DNA of 41,323 nucleotides from JBFMDN01 sp040753915. GTDB lineage: Bacteria; Desulfobacterota; Desulfomonilia; Desulfomonilales; Desulfomonilaceae. This document shows positions 1-8,292 of this stretch, in pieces (position 1 is the stretch's first letter; every line of letters begins with the position of its first letter). Position numbers and translations under genes: made by a program. Where the stretch lies: NCBI GenBank assembly GCA_040753915.1, contig JBFMDN010000053.1, positions 1 through 41,323 on the forward strand. The letters run 5' to 3'. The notes beneath the pieces were generated by a model. That model was not told where the DNA came from. It ran no database searches and was given only the letters and a program-made list of their open reading frames with translations.

Positions 1-57
1 GCTGGAAATATCGGGACAGGTTGAGCGTCGTATTCGCAAATTATCGGCCGTAGCACA

Positions 58-3000
58 TTGTGCCACCTTGGAAACAGTGGTGCTACGCCGCCCTTGGGAG
101 CGAAATGGTATCGCGACAGGCTCCTAGGACCGAACGCAGCTCTCATGGTGAAAATGATACCGGAGCTGGAGCTTGTCTTGGGGCCACAAGGCGATTTCTC
201 CGAGGGCCCTCCCAGCGATATGCAGAATCGCTTTCGATTCACTTTGCAAGCATTTGTGGGTGTGTTTTGTCAGCCAAAGGCTCCATGCTTAATTGTAATG
301 GACGATTTGCAGTGGGCCGATTCATCGTCTCTCCGACTGATTGAAATGCTCATCAGGGACGATCAGCTTCGTTTCCTCATGATCGTGGGGACCTGCCGTG
401 ACGGGGACTCTGCGGACGGCAGGATCACGCAAGAGGGTTGGCTGAGACTCATGCAAGCCGGGTTCACGGATTTCCAGCTTGCGCTTTCGCCCCTCGGACC
501 CCTGGATGTCAACCAACTCATTGCGACGGCCCTCCAGGCGGAGCCGAACCTGGTTCGAGAGCTTGCCGAATCGGTTTATGGAATAACGGGCGGCAATCCG
601 TTCAGGATTAACGAGTTGCTGCTTTCTCTGTTCGCACAGGGGGCTCTGAGGAAGGACGTGGATCTCGGCCGCTGGAGTTGGGAGACTGACGCCATCGAGG
701 CAATCGGCCAGTTCGAGACTGCAGACGAATGGTTGCAGCAAAGGATGCTCCACCTTTCTCCTGCGGTGCGGGAAAGCCTGGTCCTGGGGGCAGCCTTTGG
801 GCATCATTTCGAGATTGCTGCCCTCGCGAACGTTTTGGGTGCGGAACCCTCCGACTTCTACGTGACGATCGAGCAAGCGCTCACGGCAGGAATCCTCCGG
901 TCGTCGGGCGGCACTCCCTTGGCGCTCGGGGGCAGAGTCCTGGACCGGGAGACGATGGCGGGAGTCACGTTCAAGTTCATGCATGATTACATGCACAACG
1001 CGGCTTATGCGATGATTCCGGAGGACGATCGCCCCGCGCTTCACAGAAGACTCGGGCTTGCTCTGCTGCAGACCACGCCGGAGGAAGAACTGGAGAACAA
1101 GATCTTTGAAATTGTCGATCATCTTAATGAGGGCGTGGAGGCGATCATCGACCAGAGTGAGCGCGCCCGGGCCGCGGATCTCAACCTCATTGCGGCTCGC
1201 AAAGCAATGGCCTCCGTGGCATTTGAAGCAGCAGCCCGATACTGTGACGCAGGCATTCGATTGCTCTCTCCGGACGCGTGGCAATCTGCCTATGACACGG
1301 CGCTCGCTTTGTACACCGAAGGGGTACGTGCGGCCTGCTTCATGGGCGACCACGAAAAAGCAGAGAGCCTTTCAGCTATCCCCCTCGAACGGGCTCGATC
1401 GCTCCTGGACCGTGTTCCAGTATACGAAACCCTCGTTCACGGACTGGTTGTACGGAACCGATTGGCGGCCGCGGTGAACCTTGCGCTGGAAGTCGTCCGA
1501 CAATTGGGCTTTAGGCTGCCGAAGAGACCCACCAAGCTGCATGTGTTGGCCGGATTGCTCATGACGTACCTGGCAATAGTGGTGAAGGGCGTTAACAGGT
1601 TACCTCTTCTGCCGCAAACGGTCGATGAGAAAGTCGTGGCCGCTGGACGTCTATTGTCAACTTCCGGAACCGCTGCCTACATGGCTATGCCTGAAATGCT
1701 ACCGCTGATGGTATTCAAAGTGATTCGATTGTCGCTCAAACGCGGTAATACATCCGTTTCTGCTCATGCCTATGCTTCCTTTGGCATGTTACTCTGCGGG
1801 GTCGCGGGTGCTATCGAGGAAGGATATCGAATTGGCAGGCTCTTTCAAGACACGATTGATCGCATGCAAAACGCCCGACATGCCGGTCGTGCGATCTTCT
1901 TATTCAACTACTGTGTGAGACATTGGAAAGAGCATCTTGGCGAGACCCTGTCACCGCTGCTTGACGCGCATAGGGTATGCCTTCAGACCGGGGATTTCGA
2001 ATTCGCTGCTCGCTCTGAGAGCGGACATTTCACTCACGCCTGGTTCTTAGGCTACCCCTTGAACGAGCTCCTCGATCAGATGGATGACTTCATTCCCCGG
2101 CTGCGGTGGCTGGGCCAGGAAGCCCTAATACACCAGATCAACATCTACCGGCAGACAATCTGGAACCTGATGCGTTCTTCTCATGATCCTTGCCACCTCA
2201 AGGGAGAGTATCTCGATGAAGACAGGCTTTTGCCTGAGCTTCAGGAAGCACGCGACATGAGTAAGCTGGCATATCTTGGTCTTTGCAAGCTGGTTCTCGC
2301 CTATCTGTTCGGAGATCGCGATCGGGCAGTGGAGAGCGCTGCTTTGGTGGAGCGATCACTGGGAGGGGTGAGAGGGACTTATGCGGTGGCTCTGTTCTAC
2401 TTTTACGACTCCCTGGTGAGGCTGAGATGGCTAGATGATGACACGGACGTGGCCCGGCGCCAATCGCTGAAAAAGGTTGCTTCAAATCAGAAGAAACTCA
2501 AGAAGTGGGCATCTCACGCGTCGGCGAACTTTGAGCACAAGTATCTTCTCGTGCAGGCTGAGCTTTTGAGAATTCAAGGCAAGGACATCGAGGCCTCGGA
2601 GTTGTACGACCACAGCATTCGACATTGCCGACTCTCGGGTTACTGCCAAGAAGAGGCATTGGCGTGTGAAATCGCTGCGAGGTTCTACGACAAGAACGGG
2701 CGGTTCAACTTGGCGAACGCCTACGCTTACGATGCACGGGGCTGCTACTCCAAATGGGGCGCCGTAATGAAGGTCACCGACATGGAAAGACTTTATCCGC
2801 AGCTCGTTCGAGGTCAGGCCAGCCCTGCGTCGGCTGTGCACCGAATTGGCGGGGACACGATTGCAGGTGCCATCAGTAGTCTCGCTGAAGGACTGGACCT
2901 AGTGGCGGTAATGAGGGCAGCACAGGCGATTTCGTCGGAAATTCATACAGAAGGTCTCACGGAGGCTCTTATGCGCCTGGCTGCGGAAATCGCAGGGGCC

Positions 3001-4107
3001 GAGAAGGGAGTGTTGGTGCTTCATGACGGAGATGGGCTCAGAGTAGCCGCTCAGTTGACAATGGCAGGCGTGGAGCCCCCCAGGGAATGGCCCGGCCGCC
3101 ACGGCACCGCACAAGGCTTCCCTGCCGGACTGGTCAATTACGTCATGCGGACAGGCGAGACAGTCGTGCTTGACGATGCCGCTCACGATCCCACCTTCGG
3201 CCTCGATTCCTATATCGTGGCCGAAAAGACCAGATCTACGGTGTGCGTGCCCATTGTCCGGCAAAACAGGGTTAAGGGCGGGCTATACCTCGAAAACAAT
3301 CTGGCGCCGGGGTCGTTCACTCGGGCACATATGGAGGCATTGAAAATCCTGTGCTCTCAAGCTGCTATTTCCCTCGAAAACGCAGCACTCTACGAAGAAG
3401 TTCAGGTACACTCGCGTCTATTGGAACAGAAGGTAGCCCAAAGAACTAGTGAACTAGAGCAGACCAACGAGCAGCTCAGCCATGCTCTCAAAGAGAGAGA
3501 AGTCCTCCTTCGTGAAGTTCATCATCGGGTAAAGAACAATCTCGCTGCAGTCATGAGTTTTCTTCAAATGCAGAGCCGAAGGGTAGGCGATCAAAAGGTT
3601 CGGGATTTGTTCGAGGCCGCACAAGCCAGAGTGAGCTCGCTCAACATCCTCCATCAGATGCTGTACATGTCGGAAAGCCTGACGAACGTTCGTGCTACTG
3701 ATTACCTTGGCAGTTTGATCGACCATTTATACCAGCTCTATGCCTCCGTGGGCACACGAGTCCGGCTTGTGAGAGATATTGGCGAAATCTTCTTGGACAT
3801 GGACAGTGCCATACCTGTTGGATTTATAGTCACGGAGCTGACCACCAACTCCATGAAGCACGCATTTCCACACGGGAGGGGAGGGGAGATTCGCATCAGC
3901 CTAAGCCGAGTTGATGAACGGCACCTTGAGCTTGTCGTAGCCGATGACGGAGTGGGACTCCCTGAGGATGCCATACGGGAAAAGAACAAGTCGCTCGGGT
4001 TGAGTCTCGTGGACATATTTGTACGACAACTTCATGGAGAGCTGAGCGTCACGGGCGAGACGGGTGCGGAGTTTCGGATTCGGTTCCCTTCTCCGCAACA
4101 GCTTTAG
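58..4107 (+). CDS. 5'-broken AAA ATPase / GAF / histidine kinase hybrid signalling protein
   Basis: Large signalling protein of the 'predicted ATPase-GAF-histidine kinase' type, usually headed by a Ser/Thr kinase domain. The reading frame starts at a TTG and is closed just upstream by an in-frame TGA at 22-24. The ATPase domain therefore keeps its Walker B (CLIVMDDLQWAD, about residue 80) but has no Walker A or kinase domain. A long helical, TPR-like region follows (about 200-900), then a GAF sensor domain (about 959-1115), a HisKA_2-type dimerisation domain with EVHHRVKNN (His near 1154) and a HATPase_c domain with an N box (TTNSMKHAF, about 1262) and a DDGVGL box (about 1295). The kinase half looks intact; no receiver domain or response regulator is adjacent. 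Either the 5' part was lost, or a frameshift near the window edge hides it. The stop overlaps that of the convergent gene at 4104. Confidence 0.8.
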   Translation: MCHLGNSGATPPLGAKWYRDRLLGPNAALMVKMIPELELVLGPQGDFSEGPPSDMQNRFRFTLQAFVGVFCQPKAPCLIVMDDLQWADSSSLRLIEMLIRDDQLRFLMIVGTCRDGDSADGRITQEGWLRLMQAGFTDFQLALSPLGPLDVNQLIATALQAEPNLVRELAESVYGITGGNPFRINELLLSLFAQGALRKDVDLGRWSWETDAIEAIGQFETADEWLQQRMLHLSPAVRESLVLGAAFGHHFEIAALANVLGAEPSDFYVTIEQALTAGILRSSGGTPLALGGRVLDRETMAGVTFKFMHDYMHNAAYAMIPEDDRPALHRRLGLALLQTTPEEELENKIFEIVDHLNEGVEAIIDQSERARAADLNLIAARKAMASVAFEAAARYCDAGIRLLSPDAWQSAYDTALALYTEGVRAACFMGDHEKAESLSAIPLERARSLLDRVPVYETLVHGLVVRNRLAAAVNLALEVVRQLGFRLPKRPTKLHVLAGLLMTYLAIVVKGVNRLPLLPQTVDEKVVAAGRLLSTSGTAAYMAMPEMLPLMVFKVIRLSLKRGNTSVSAHAYASFGMLLCGVAGAIEEGYRIGRLFQDTIDRMQNARHAGRAIFLFNYCVRHWKEHLGETLSPLLDAHRVCLQTGDFEFAARSESGHFTHAWFLGYPLNELLDQMDDFIPRLRWLGQEALIHQINIYRQTIWNLMRSSHDPCHLKGEYLDEDRLLPELQEARDMSKLAYLGLCKLVLAYLFGDRDRAVESAALVERSLGGVRGTYAVALFYFYDSLVRLRWLDDDTDVARRQSLKKVASNQKKLKKWASHASANFEHKYLLVQAELLRIQGKDIEASELYDHSIRHCRLSGYCQEEALACEIAARFYDKNGRFNLANAYAYDARGCYSKWGAVMKVTDMERLYPQLVRGQASPASAVHRIGGDTIAGAISSLAEGLDLVAVMRAAQAISSEIHTEGLTEALMRLAAEIAGAEKGVLVLHDGDGLRVAAQLTMAGVEPPREWPGRHGTAQGFPAGLVNYVMRTGETVVLDDAAHDPTFGLDSYIVAEKTRSTVCVPIVRQNRVKGGLYLENNLAPGSFTRAHMEALKILCSQAAISLENAALYEEVQVHSRLLEQKVAQRTSELEQTNEQLSHALKEREVLLREVHHRVKNNLAAVMSFLQMQSRRVGDQKVRDLFEAAQARVSSLNILHQMLYMSESLTNVRATDYLGSLIDHLYQLYASVGTRVRLVRDIGEIFLDMDSAIPVGFIVTELTTNSMKHAFPHGRGGEIRISLSRVDERHLELVVADDGVGLPEDAIREKNKSLGLSLVDIFVRQLHGELSVTGETGAEFRIRFPSPQQL

Positions 4108-5474
4108 GCCACGTCATGGTCTGCGTCGAGTCGATTGAACAGAAAGTATTCTATGGACTGCTCGCCGAGACAAACCTTCAAGCCGAGATCTTCACACGTT
4201 GATATGAGCTCAAACAGTCTAATGGTGGTATCTCGATGTGGCTGCTCTTCTCGGGAGCTGAAATCGGACGCGGGCGTTGGCAAGAAAGGGTATGCGTTTA
4301 CCACTTCCAAGTAAGGCCTGTGATTCACCAGGAATTGAATGGTCTTTTCAAAGTCAGGCCTCTCCTCTCCAGGAGATCCGACGATCAGAGAGGGGGAGGG
4401 AAGAATCCCGTTTGCATAGAGCGCTCTCGTAAAATCGGACATCTGCTTTACGGTGAGTCCTTTGCCCACTGCACGGAGCGTCCTGTCACTACCGGATTCC
4501 AGCCCGAAAAAGATCATCCTGCAACCCGCTTTCCGTAGCGCCCGAATCTTTTTCTCAGACAAATCCGCCCGGGACTGCCCGCACCAGGGCTTGCGCAACC
4601 CCTCAGCACGGCCGCAAAACTCCTCCAAGTTGCGGCCGTTGAGCGAGTGATCCCTGCAAACGAGCATTCGCGGATCATATCGATCAATAAGAATCTCCAA
4701 TTCTTGGGCTGCGATCTCAGGGGAACGCTCAACATAGCCTGAATTCCAGCCTATACAAAAGGAACAGAATCGGCAACGTCCCCAGGAGCACCCGTGCTTC
4801 AGCGTGAATGGGAGAAGGTCGAACAGGTACTTCTCTCGATGGTCGTAGATAGGAGTTGGCAACAGGTCATAGAGGACGGGATATGGGGCAGAGTACGCTG
4901 CAAGCACATTATTCAGATGCACCGGTTGCACCCGATTCCTCCTCAACTCTTCTTCATTCGTCCAAGACCCCAGGGAGTTACCGAAATAGAATATTTCTGT
5001 TTCGGGCGACCGCCGACTCACGGCACGAGTAAGCCTTAAGATCGCCTCTGTCGGGACCGTAGGGAACCAGGACGGAGAGGTCAGGTAAACGCGCGAATAT
5101 CTGTCCCAGGGTACGGCATCATAGAGCCCGTCAATATGGCCCTCAATCACTAAGTAAAACTGGCGAAGAAGCACGGCGTCCGACAGAATTGAGTCTTGAT
5201 CCATTGTGTGAAGTATAGCCAGGAGTTTTTCTCTCTCTTTGAAATGCAGCTCTGAGTTTAAGTCAATGATGTCCACGTCATATCGTTGCGCCAACACCGC
5301 GGCCCCGTAACCCAATAGGCAGGCAGGGTGAAAAGGCAAATGCGGAAGGCACGGCGTAACGAGAGCAGCCTTGTCAGCGCTTCGTCTTCGGGATGTGGAA
5401 GCGCGACGACTCTTCGAGGCCGTGTATTTCCGGTTCAGCCCGAATGATCCTGGATCCCATGAATTGTCTGCCAT
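4104..5474 (-). CDS. B12-binding-type radical SAM enzyme, putative RiPP maturase
   Basis: Cytoplasmic radical SAM enzyme of the cobalamin-binding class (456 aa). Residues about 35-170 form an N-terminal Rossmann-like region in the position of a B12-binding domain, although no DxHxxG cobalamin motif is visible. The 4Fe-4S motif is C229-x4-C234-x2-C237 (GCSWGRCRFC), a spacing I recall from B12-type and RiPP-maturation radical SAM proteins. After it come radical SAM barrel features: GQSRADLS, FFGLESGSDRTL and LIVGSPGEE. Such enzymes often methylate or cross-link peptides; the substrate here is inferred to be the Nif11-type peptide encoded 320 bp upstream on the same strand. A palindromic repeat lies between the two, so co-transcription is uncertain. 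The ATG at 5474 has a GAGG about 13 bases before it. Confidence 0.75.
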   Translation of the reverse strand: MADNSWDPGSFGLNRKYTASKSRRASTSRRRSADKAALVTPCLPHLPFHPACLLGYGAAVLAQRYDVDIIDLNSELHFKEREKLLAILHTMDQDSILSDAVLLRQFYLVIEGHIDGLYDAVPWDRYSRVYLTSPSWFPTVPTEAILRLTRAVSRRSPETEIFYFGNSLGSWTNEEELRRNRVQPVHLNNVLAAYSAPYPVLYDLLPTPIYDHREKYLFDLLPFTLKHGCSWGRCRFCSFCIGWNSGYVERSPEIAAQELEILIDRYDPRMLVCRDHSLNGRNLEEFCGRAEGLRKPWCGQSRADLSEKKIRALRKAGCRMIFFGLESGSDRTLRAVGKGLTVKQMSDFTRALYANGILPSPSLIVGSPGEERPDFEKTIQFLVNHRPYLEVVNAYPFLPTPASDFSSREEQPHRDTTIRLFELISTCEDLGLKVCLGEQSIEYFLFNRLDADHDVA

Positions 5475-5795
5475 CGCTACGTCGCGTCCTCAACGAGCAA
5501 CAGAGATGCACCCCGCATCCGGAGGGGCTCTTCTTGTGGTGGCCCCCGAGGCCCCGAGCGCGTACCGTACTTGGAATCTCCAGAGCCCAGCCTGCAGTGT
5601 CTTTCCCCAAAAGGAGCTGTTTCCCAAATACGTAACCGTACTCATGAAATCTTGTGGTTAGTCTGGGTTTTCACAAATACGGTTACGTATGCTGCCAGGG
5701 AACATTTAGGGGATTTGCTCCCTGAAGGAGCGCACCTACAGTAGTCGCGCGGGACAAGGGATTTCACCTGTGGTACGGCTCATAAGATCTTGTAC
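5475..5795. other. Intergenic stretch mostly occupied by a palindromic repeat
   Basis: No gene is supported here. Bases 5621-5801 are a palindromic repeat element (listed separately) that abuts the 3' end of the precursor-peptide gene. Bases 5475-5620 hold the leader of the B12 radical SAM gene; I see no convincing promoter. Confidence 0.5.
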
Positions 5796-5801
5796 TTAGT
5801 A
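5621..5801. repeat. Dispersed palindromic repeat, copy A
   Basis: An ATACGTAACCGTA arm at 5628-5640 is matched by an exact 13-bp inverted copy, TACGGTTACGTAT, at 5678-5690. The outer right end reads ...CATAAGATCTTGTACTTAGTAC. The left arm (TTCCCAAATACGTAACCGTACTC) recurs almost unchanged, inverted, at 24118-24149, and a related core sits at 18461-18600. The terminal CTTAGTAC is shared with copy B. The stop codon of the Nif11-type precursor gene lies inside this terminal motif. Confidence 0.7.
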
Positions 5802-6026
5802 CTTCTTGTTGAAATCGCATGGGACCCTGATGTCACACTCTCCTGCAAACCTGAGCAGCTTGGTGCAGTCCTCGAGGCTTACTCCATCGTACCCCAGGTC
5901 GTGAAAGAGCTTGAGCAGGTCCTCTGCCGTTGCACCTTGCTTGTAAAGCACATCCAGGAATTGGTCGCGCACTGAGTCCAACTGTCCGGCATCACGGATG
6001 AAATCCAAAAAATCTCCTTTTGACAT
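5796..6026 (-). CDS. Nif11-type leader/precursor peptide (putative RiPP precursor)
   Basis: A 76-aa peptide with the features of Nif11-class leaders: start MSKGDFLDFI, an amphipathic helix, then a conserved-type LFHDLGYDGVSLEDC segment (about residues 41-54). In this class the leader guides modifying enzymes and the C-terminal core becomes the product. The probable core follows residue 58: RFAGECDIRVPCDFNKKY, with Cys64 and Cys70; Cys54 is at the leader end. There is no Gly-Gly cleavage site. The Shine-Dalgarno (AAGGAGGAG, about 7 nt before ATG) is the strongest in this cluster, as expected for a peptide made in excess over its enzymes. It lies between two radical SAM genes on the same strand. 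The final TAA sits in a palindromic repeat, so the C-terminus may have been shortened or altered. Assignment as a RiPP precursor is inference from leader type and context. Confidence 0.7.
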   Translation of the reverse strand: MSKGDFLDFIRDAGQLDSVRDQFLDVLYKQGATAEDLLKLFHDLGYDGVSLEDCTKLLRFAGECDIRVPCDFNKKY

Positions 6027-6128
6027 CTCTCCTCCTTCTTCAGCGGATTGTGAACCCTATCAGAGGGCTCTTGGCGATTTGAGCTCCGGCACGAACATGT
6101 GGCGCGTGCAACCATGCCGTTCGGCCGG

Positions 6129-6157
6129 GAAATTCATTGACCGGAGCGATATGTCAA
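6129..6157 (-). promoter_or_regulatory. Possible promoter for the precursor peptide gene
   Basis: Reading on the minus strand there is a perfect -35 TTGACA (6157-6152), then 17 bp, then a weak -10 AATTTC (6134-6129). It lies about 100 bp before the precursor start, just after the preceding radical SAM stop. The poor -10 makes this tentative. Confidence 0.3.
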
Positions 6158-6164
6158 CCTCAGG

Positions 6165-7199
6165 TCATCCATGGGACGTAGCCTCCGCCAACACTCTCCT
6201 GCAATAGGGAATTTGCGGAAACATATCTCTGTACCATTCCGAGGGTCTCACCATTCCCTCCATGCGGCAAAGGGGCGAGTGATCGCAGTCTTTGCACGCT
6301 AGGCGATCCTCCGAAACGGCCTGTTGGTATTGATCCGAGCTGATGATGTCAGACAGGATACCCGGCTCGTACACGCCGAAATGATCAGTTGTTGAATGAT
6401 CGAGCGTGACGAGGCGATCTGCGGTGATCATAATGCTTCCAGGCCGATACAAGGGGGGAGTCTCATATGATCGGGGGAGCCCGAGAGCTCTCGAAGCAAC
6501 TGCAGCTAACGGATTGTTCAATATATCCACCCTGAGACCATAGAGGTTCAGGAGCGAGACTGTACAAACGAGTCTGAGAAAATCATTGGGTCTCAGCACC
6601 TCTCCTGATAGATCGAAGACATCCGAAGGCACCCTAATGAGCTGTATGACAGTGAGATTCCTGATGTCGGGGAAATCATTGAATAGCCCTTCTGCAAAGC
6701 TCGGCAGCTCCGGGAGGAGACGTCTCCCCACCGACGTAAACACATAGACGGGAAGACAAGCATTTGCTGCATTAGCGATGCCTCGCAGCGCTCGATCGTA
6801 CGAACCTGCTCCTCGGATGGATTCATGGAGTCGTCTCGGCCCCTGTAGGCTGACCGAGACGGCGAGACCGCTGTAGGCTGCGAGCTCCCGGGCAACCCTC
6901 GCGGTCAGTAATAGGCCGTTCGTGTTCAAAAAGACTGACCGATATCCGATCGCAAAGACATGATCCAGGATTCCCGGCAAACCGTTCCACAGGAGGGGCT
7001 CCCCTCCTGTTATGTGCAGATGCCGATAGCCCAATGCGTACCCTTCCCGAACCAGAGTGCGGACCAGATCGGCGGTAAGACTCGACCTCCAGGAACTGCG
7101 GGCACGGACGAAGCAGTGCGAGCAAGCACTGTTGCAGCGAGTTGTCACTTCAACACTGAGGCTCTCACTCTGGGGCACCAGGAATATTCGATCATCCAT
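6165..7199 (-). CDS. Radical SAM enzyme with SPASM-like C-terminal cysteines, putative peptide maturase
   Basis: A 344-aa radical SAM protein. The cluster motif is C22-x3-C26-x2-C29 (TTRCNSACSHC), followed by ITGGEPLLW and FLNTNGLL, both typical of the AdoMet barrel. Near the C-terminus C302-x2-C305-x5-C311 and C333 resemble an auxiliary-cluster (SPASM or twitch) domain, common in enzymes that modify ribosomal peptides. The start chosen is the ATG at 7199, because it overlaps the upstream isoprenoid-enzyme stop (ATGGATGA), which implies translational coupling; a longer frame to 7265 would run inside that gene. The Nif11-type precursor begins 138 bp downstream. Substrate and reaction are unknown; peptide modification is inferred from context. 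The alternative is tailoring of a terpenoid made by the neighbouring enzyme. Confidence 0.8.
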   Translation of the reverse strand: MDDRIFLVPQSESLSVEVTTRCNSACSHCFVRARSSWRSSLTADLVRTLVREGYALGYRHLHITGGEPLLWNGLPGILDHVFAIGYRSVFLNTNGLLLTARVARELAAYSGLAVSVSLQGPRRLHESIRGAGSYDRALRGIANAANACLPVYVFTSVGRRLLPELPSFAEGLFNDFPDIRNLTVIQLIRVPSDVFDLSGEVLRPNDFLRLVCTVSLLNLYGLRVDILNNPLAAVASRALGLPRSYETPPLYRPGSIMITADRLVTLDHSTTDHFGVYEPGILSDIISSDQYQQAVSEDRLACKDCDHSPLCRMEGMVRPSEWYRDMFPQIPYCRRVLAEATSHG

Positions 7200-8205
7200 T
7201 GTGGCCGTCCTGCGTGGCGCCGGTGGTCCTGAGAGGAAGGGCAAGACACCGAAACTCCGCGGCAAGGCCTGTCAAGTTGTGGGCTTGAACGATCGTAGCC
7301 GCTGCCTCCAGTTCAGCACATATTCTTTCTTTGATCGAATCGATCAGCCCATGTTGCAGGATGTGGTCGAGGACAATGTCTGCGTGATCTTTCGCTCGGG
7401 CTTGGGACCCGACGTTACCGTTTTTCCAGTGAGACTTCAGACTATCAGGGAGGCAAAGATAGACTGCGGATTCAGCCCCTTGCTCGAAATCCTCGCGAAT
7501 GTCCCTAATGTCGTCGAGAAGTCGCCAGGCAATCCCGAAAGATCCATAGGCAAGCTCAATTGCCTTTGTGAAATCCATGGCTTCTGTCAGCTTCATGCAC
7601 AAGAGAAACGGGGTCGGCATGAGAATGGCCATCTGCTTTCGGAAAAGATCGCAATAGTCATCGAGGGATTCCGGTGGGTTGAACTCTTGATTGCTTGCAT
7701 AGTAATCATCAACGAAACTCCTGAGGATTCCTTCACCTCCACGTACGGTTCCCGCCAGATCACTCAATGCGCGGTTCATGATTTTCCAGGCTTCGCTTCT
7801 CAGCAACAAGGTCAATGGCGAAACGGGTATTTGACCGTCGGTGAGATGATCGTCTAAAGAGTGAAGAAACATGGCCATGGATTGGCCGGTCACCGCATTC
7901 GTTAGGTCCTTTTCGTTCAGTCGAGCCGCAGCGAGAGGATGCGCGCTGCCGATCCAATAGAGGATCGACCAGATCGGCCGATAATAATTGGCAAAGAAAT
8001 CTGGGTCGTCTCCGAGGCGTACCCCTGCATACTGCAGGAGAAATAGCATCGAGTCGGTATGAGCCGACCGTGGCAGGGATTTACAGAGCGAAACCATTTC
8101 ATAGTTGAAGCGCCGGTAAAAAATGCTTTCCGATTCCGACAGGTCACTCTTGCCGAAATCCGTAGCTGCGCAGGAGAGTAGAAAATCCTCGATGGTTCCA
8201 CTCAT
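7192..8205 (-). CDS. Class I isoprenoid-synthase-like protein (prenyl diphosphate synthase fold)
   Basis: A 337-aa, largely helical protein with two aspartate-rich motifs in the order and spacing of isoprenyl diphosphate synthases. The first is SLDDHLTDG (D118, D119, D123); the second is LLDDIRDIRED (D231, D232, D235, a canonical DDxxD). These residues bind Mg-diphosphate, so the protein should handle an allylic prenyl diphosphate. It is divergent: no clear KNG substrate motif or chain-length region is visible, so it may be a prenyltransferase or terpene-synthase-like enzyme rather than a housekeeping synthase. Its stop overlaps the start of the radical SAM gene, and a Nif11-type peptide follows. 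By analogy with ComQ (same fold; prenylates the ComX peptide) it could prenylate the peptide. That role is inference. Confidence 0.7.
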   Translation of the reverse strand: MSGTIEDFLLSCAATDFGKSDLSESESIFYRRFNYEMVSLCKSLPRSAHTDSMLFLLQYAGVRLGDDPDFFANYYRPIWSILYWIGSAHPLAAARLNEKDLTNAVTGQSMAMFLHSLDDHLTDGQIPVSPLTLLLRSEAWKIMNRALSDLAGTVRGGEGILRSFVDDYYASNQEFNPPESLDDYCDLFRKQMAILMPTPFLLCMKLTEAMDFTKAIELAYGSFGIAWRLLDDIRDIREDFEQGAESAVYLCLPDSLKSHWKNGNVGSQARAKDHADIVLDHILQHGLIDSIKERICAELEAAATIVQAHNLTGLAAEFRCLALPLRTTGATQDGHNG

Positions 8206-8245
8206 GAGATCGTACCAGCGCTACAAGCAGCCCAAACATAATTGC

Positions 8246-8251
8246 ACTATA
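8246..8251 (-). promoter_or_regulatory. Possible -10 box upstream of the isoprenoid-enzyme gene
   Basis: TATAGT on the minus strand lies about 40 bp before the ATG at 8205, in the 87-bp gap after the CHAT gene. No good -35 is seen at the normal spacing, so an independent promoter is possible but weakly supported. The alternative is read-through from the CHAT operon. Confidence 0.25.
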
Positions 8252-8292
8252 GCATACTTCCCATGGTATTGCCGGCATTTTGATCGCACGAC

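Noticed and set aside
322..1353. 343-codon minus-strand frame inside the AAA/kinase gene
   Set aside because: Arginine-rich antisense frame of a clearly conserved gene; no domain and no ribosome site.
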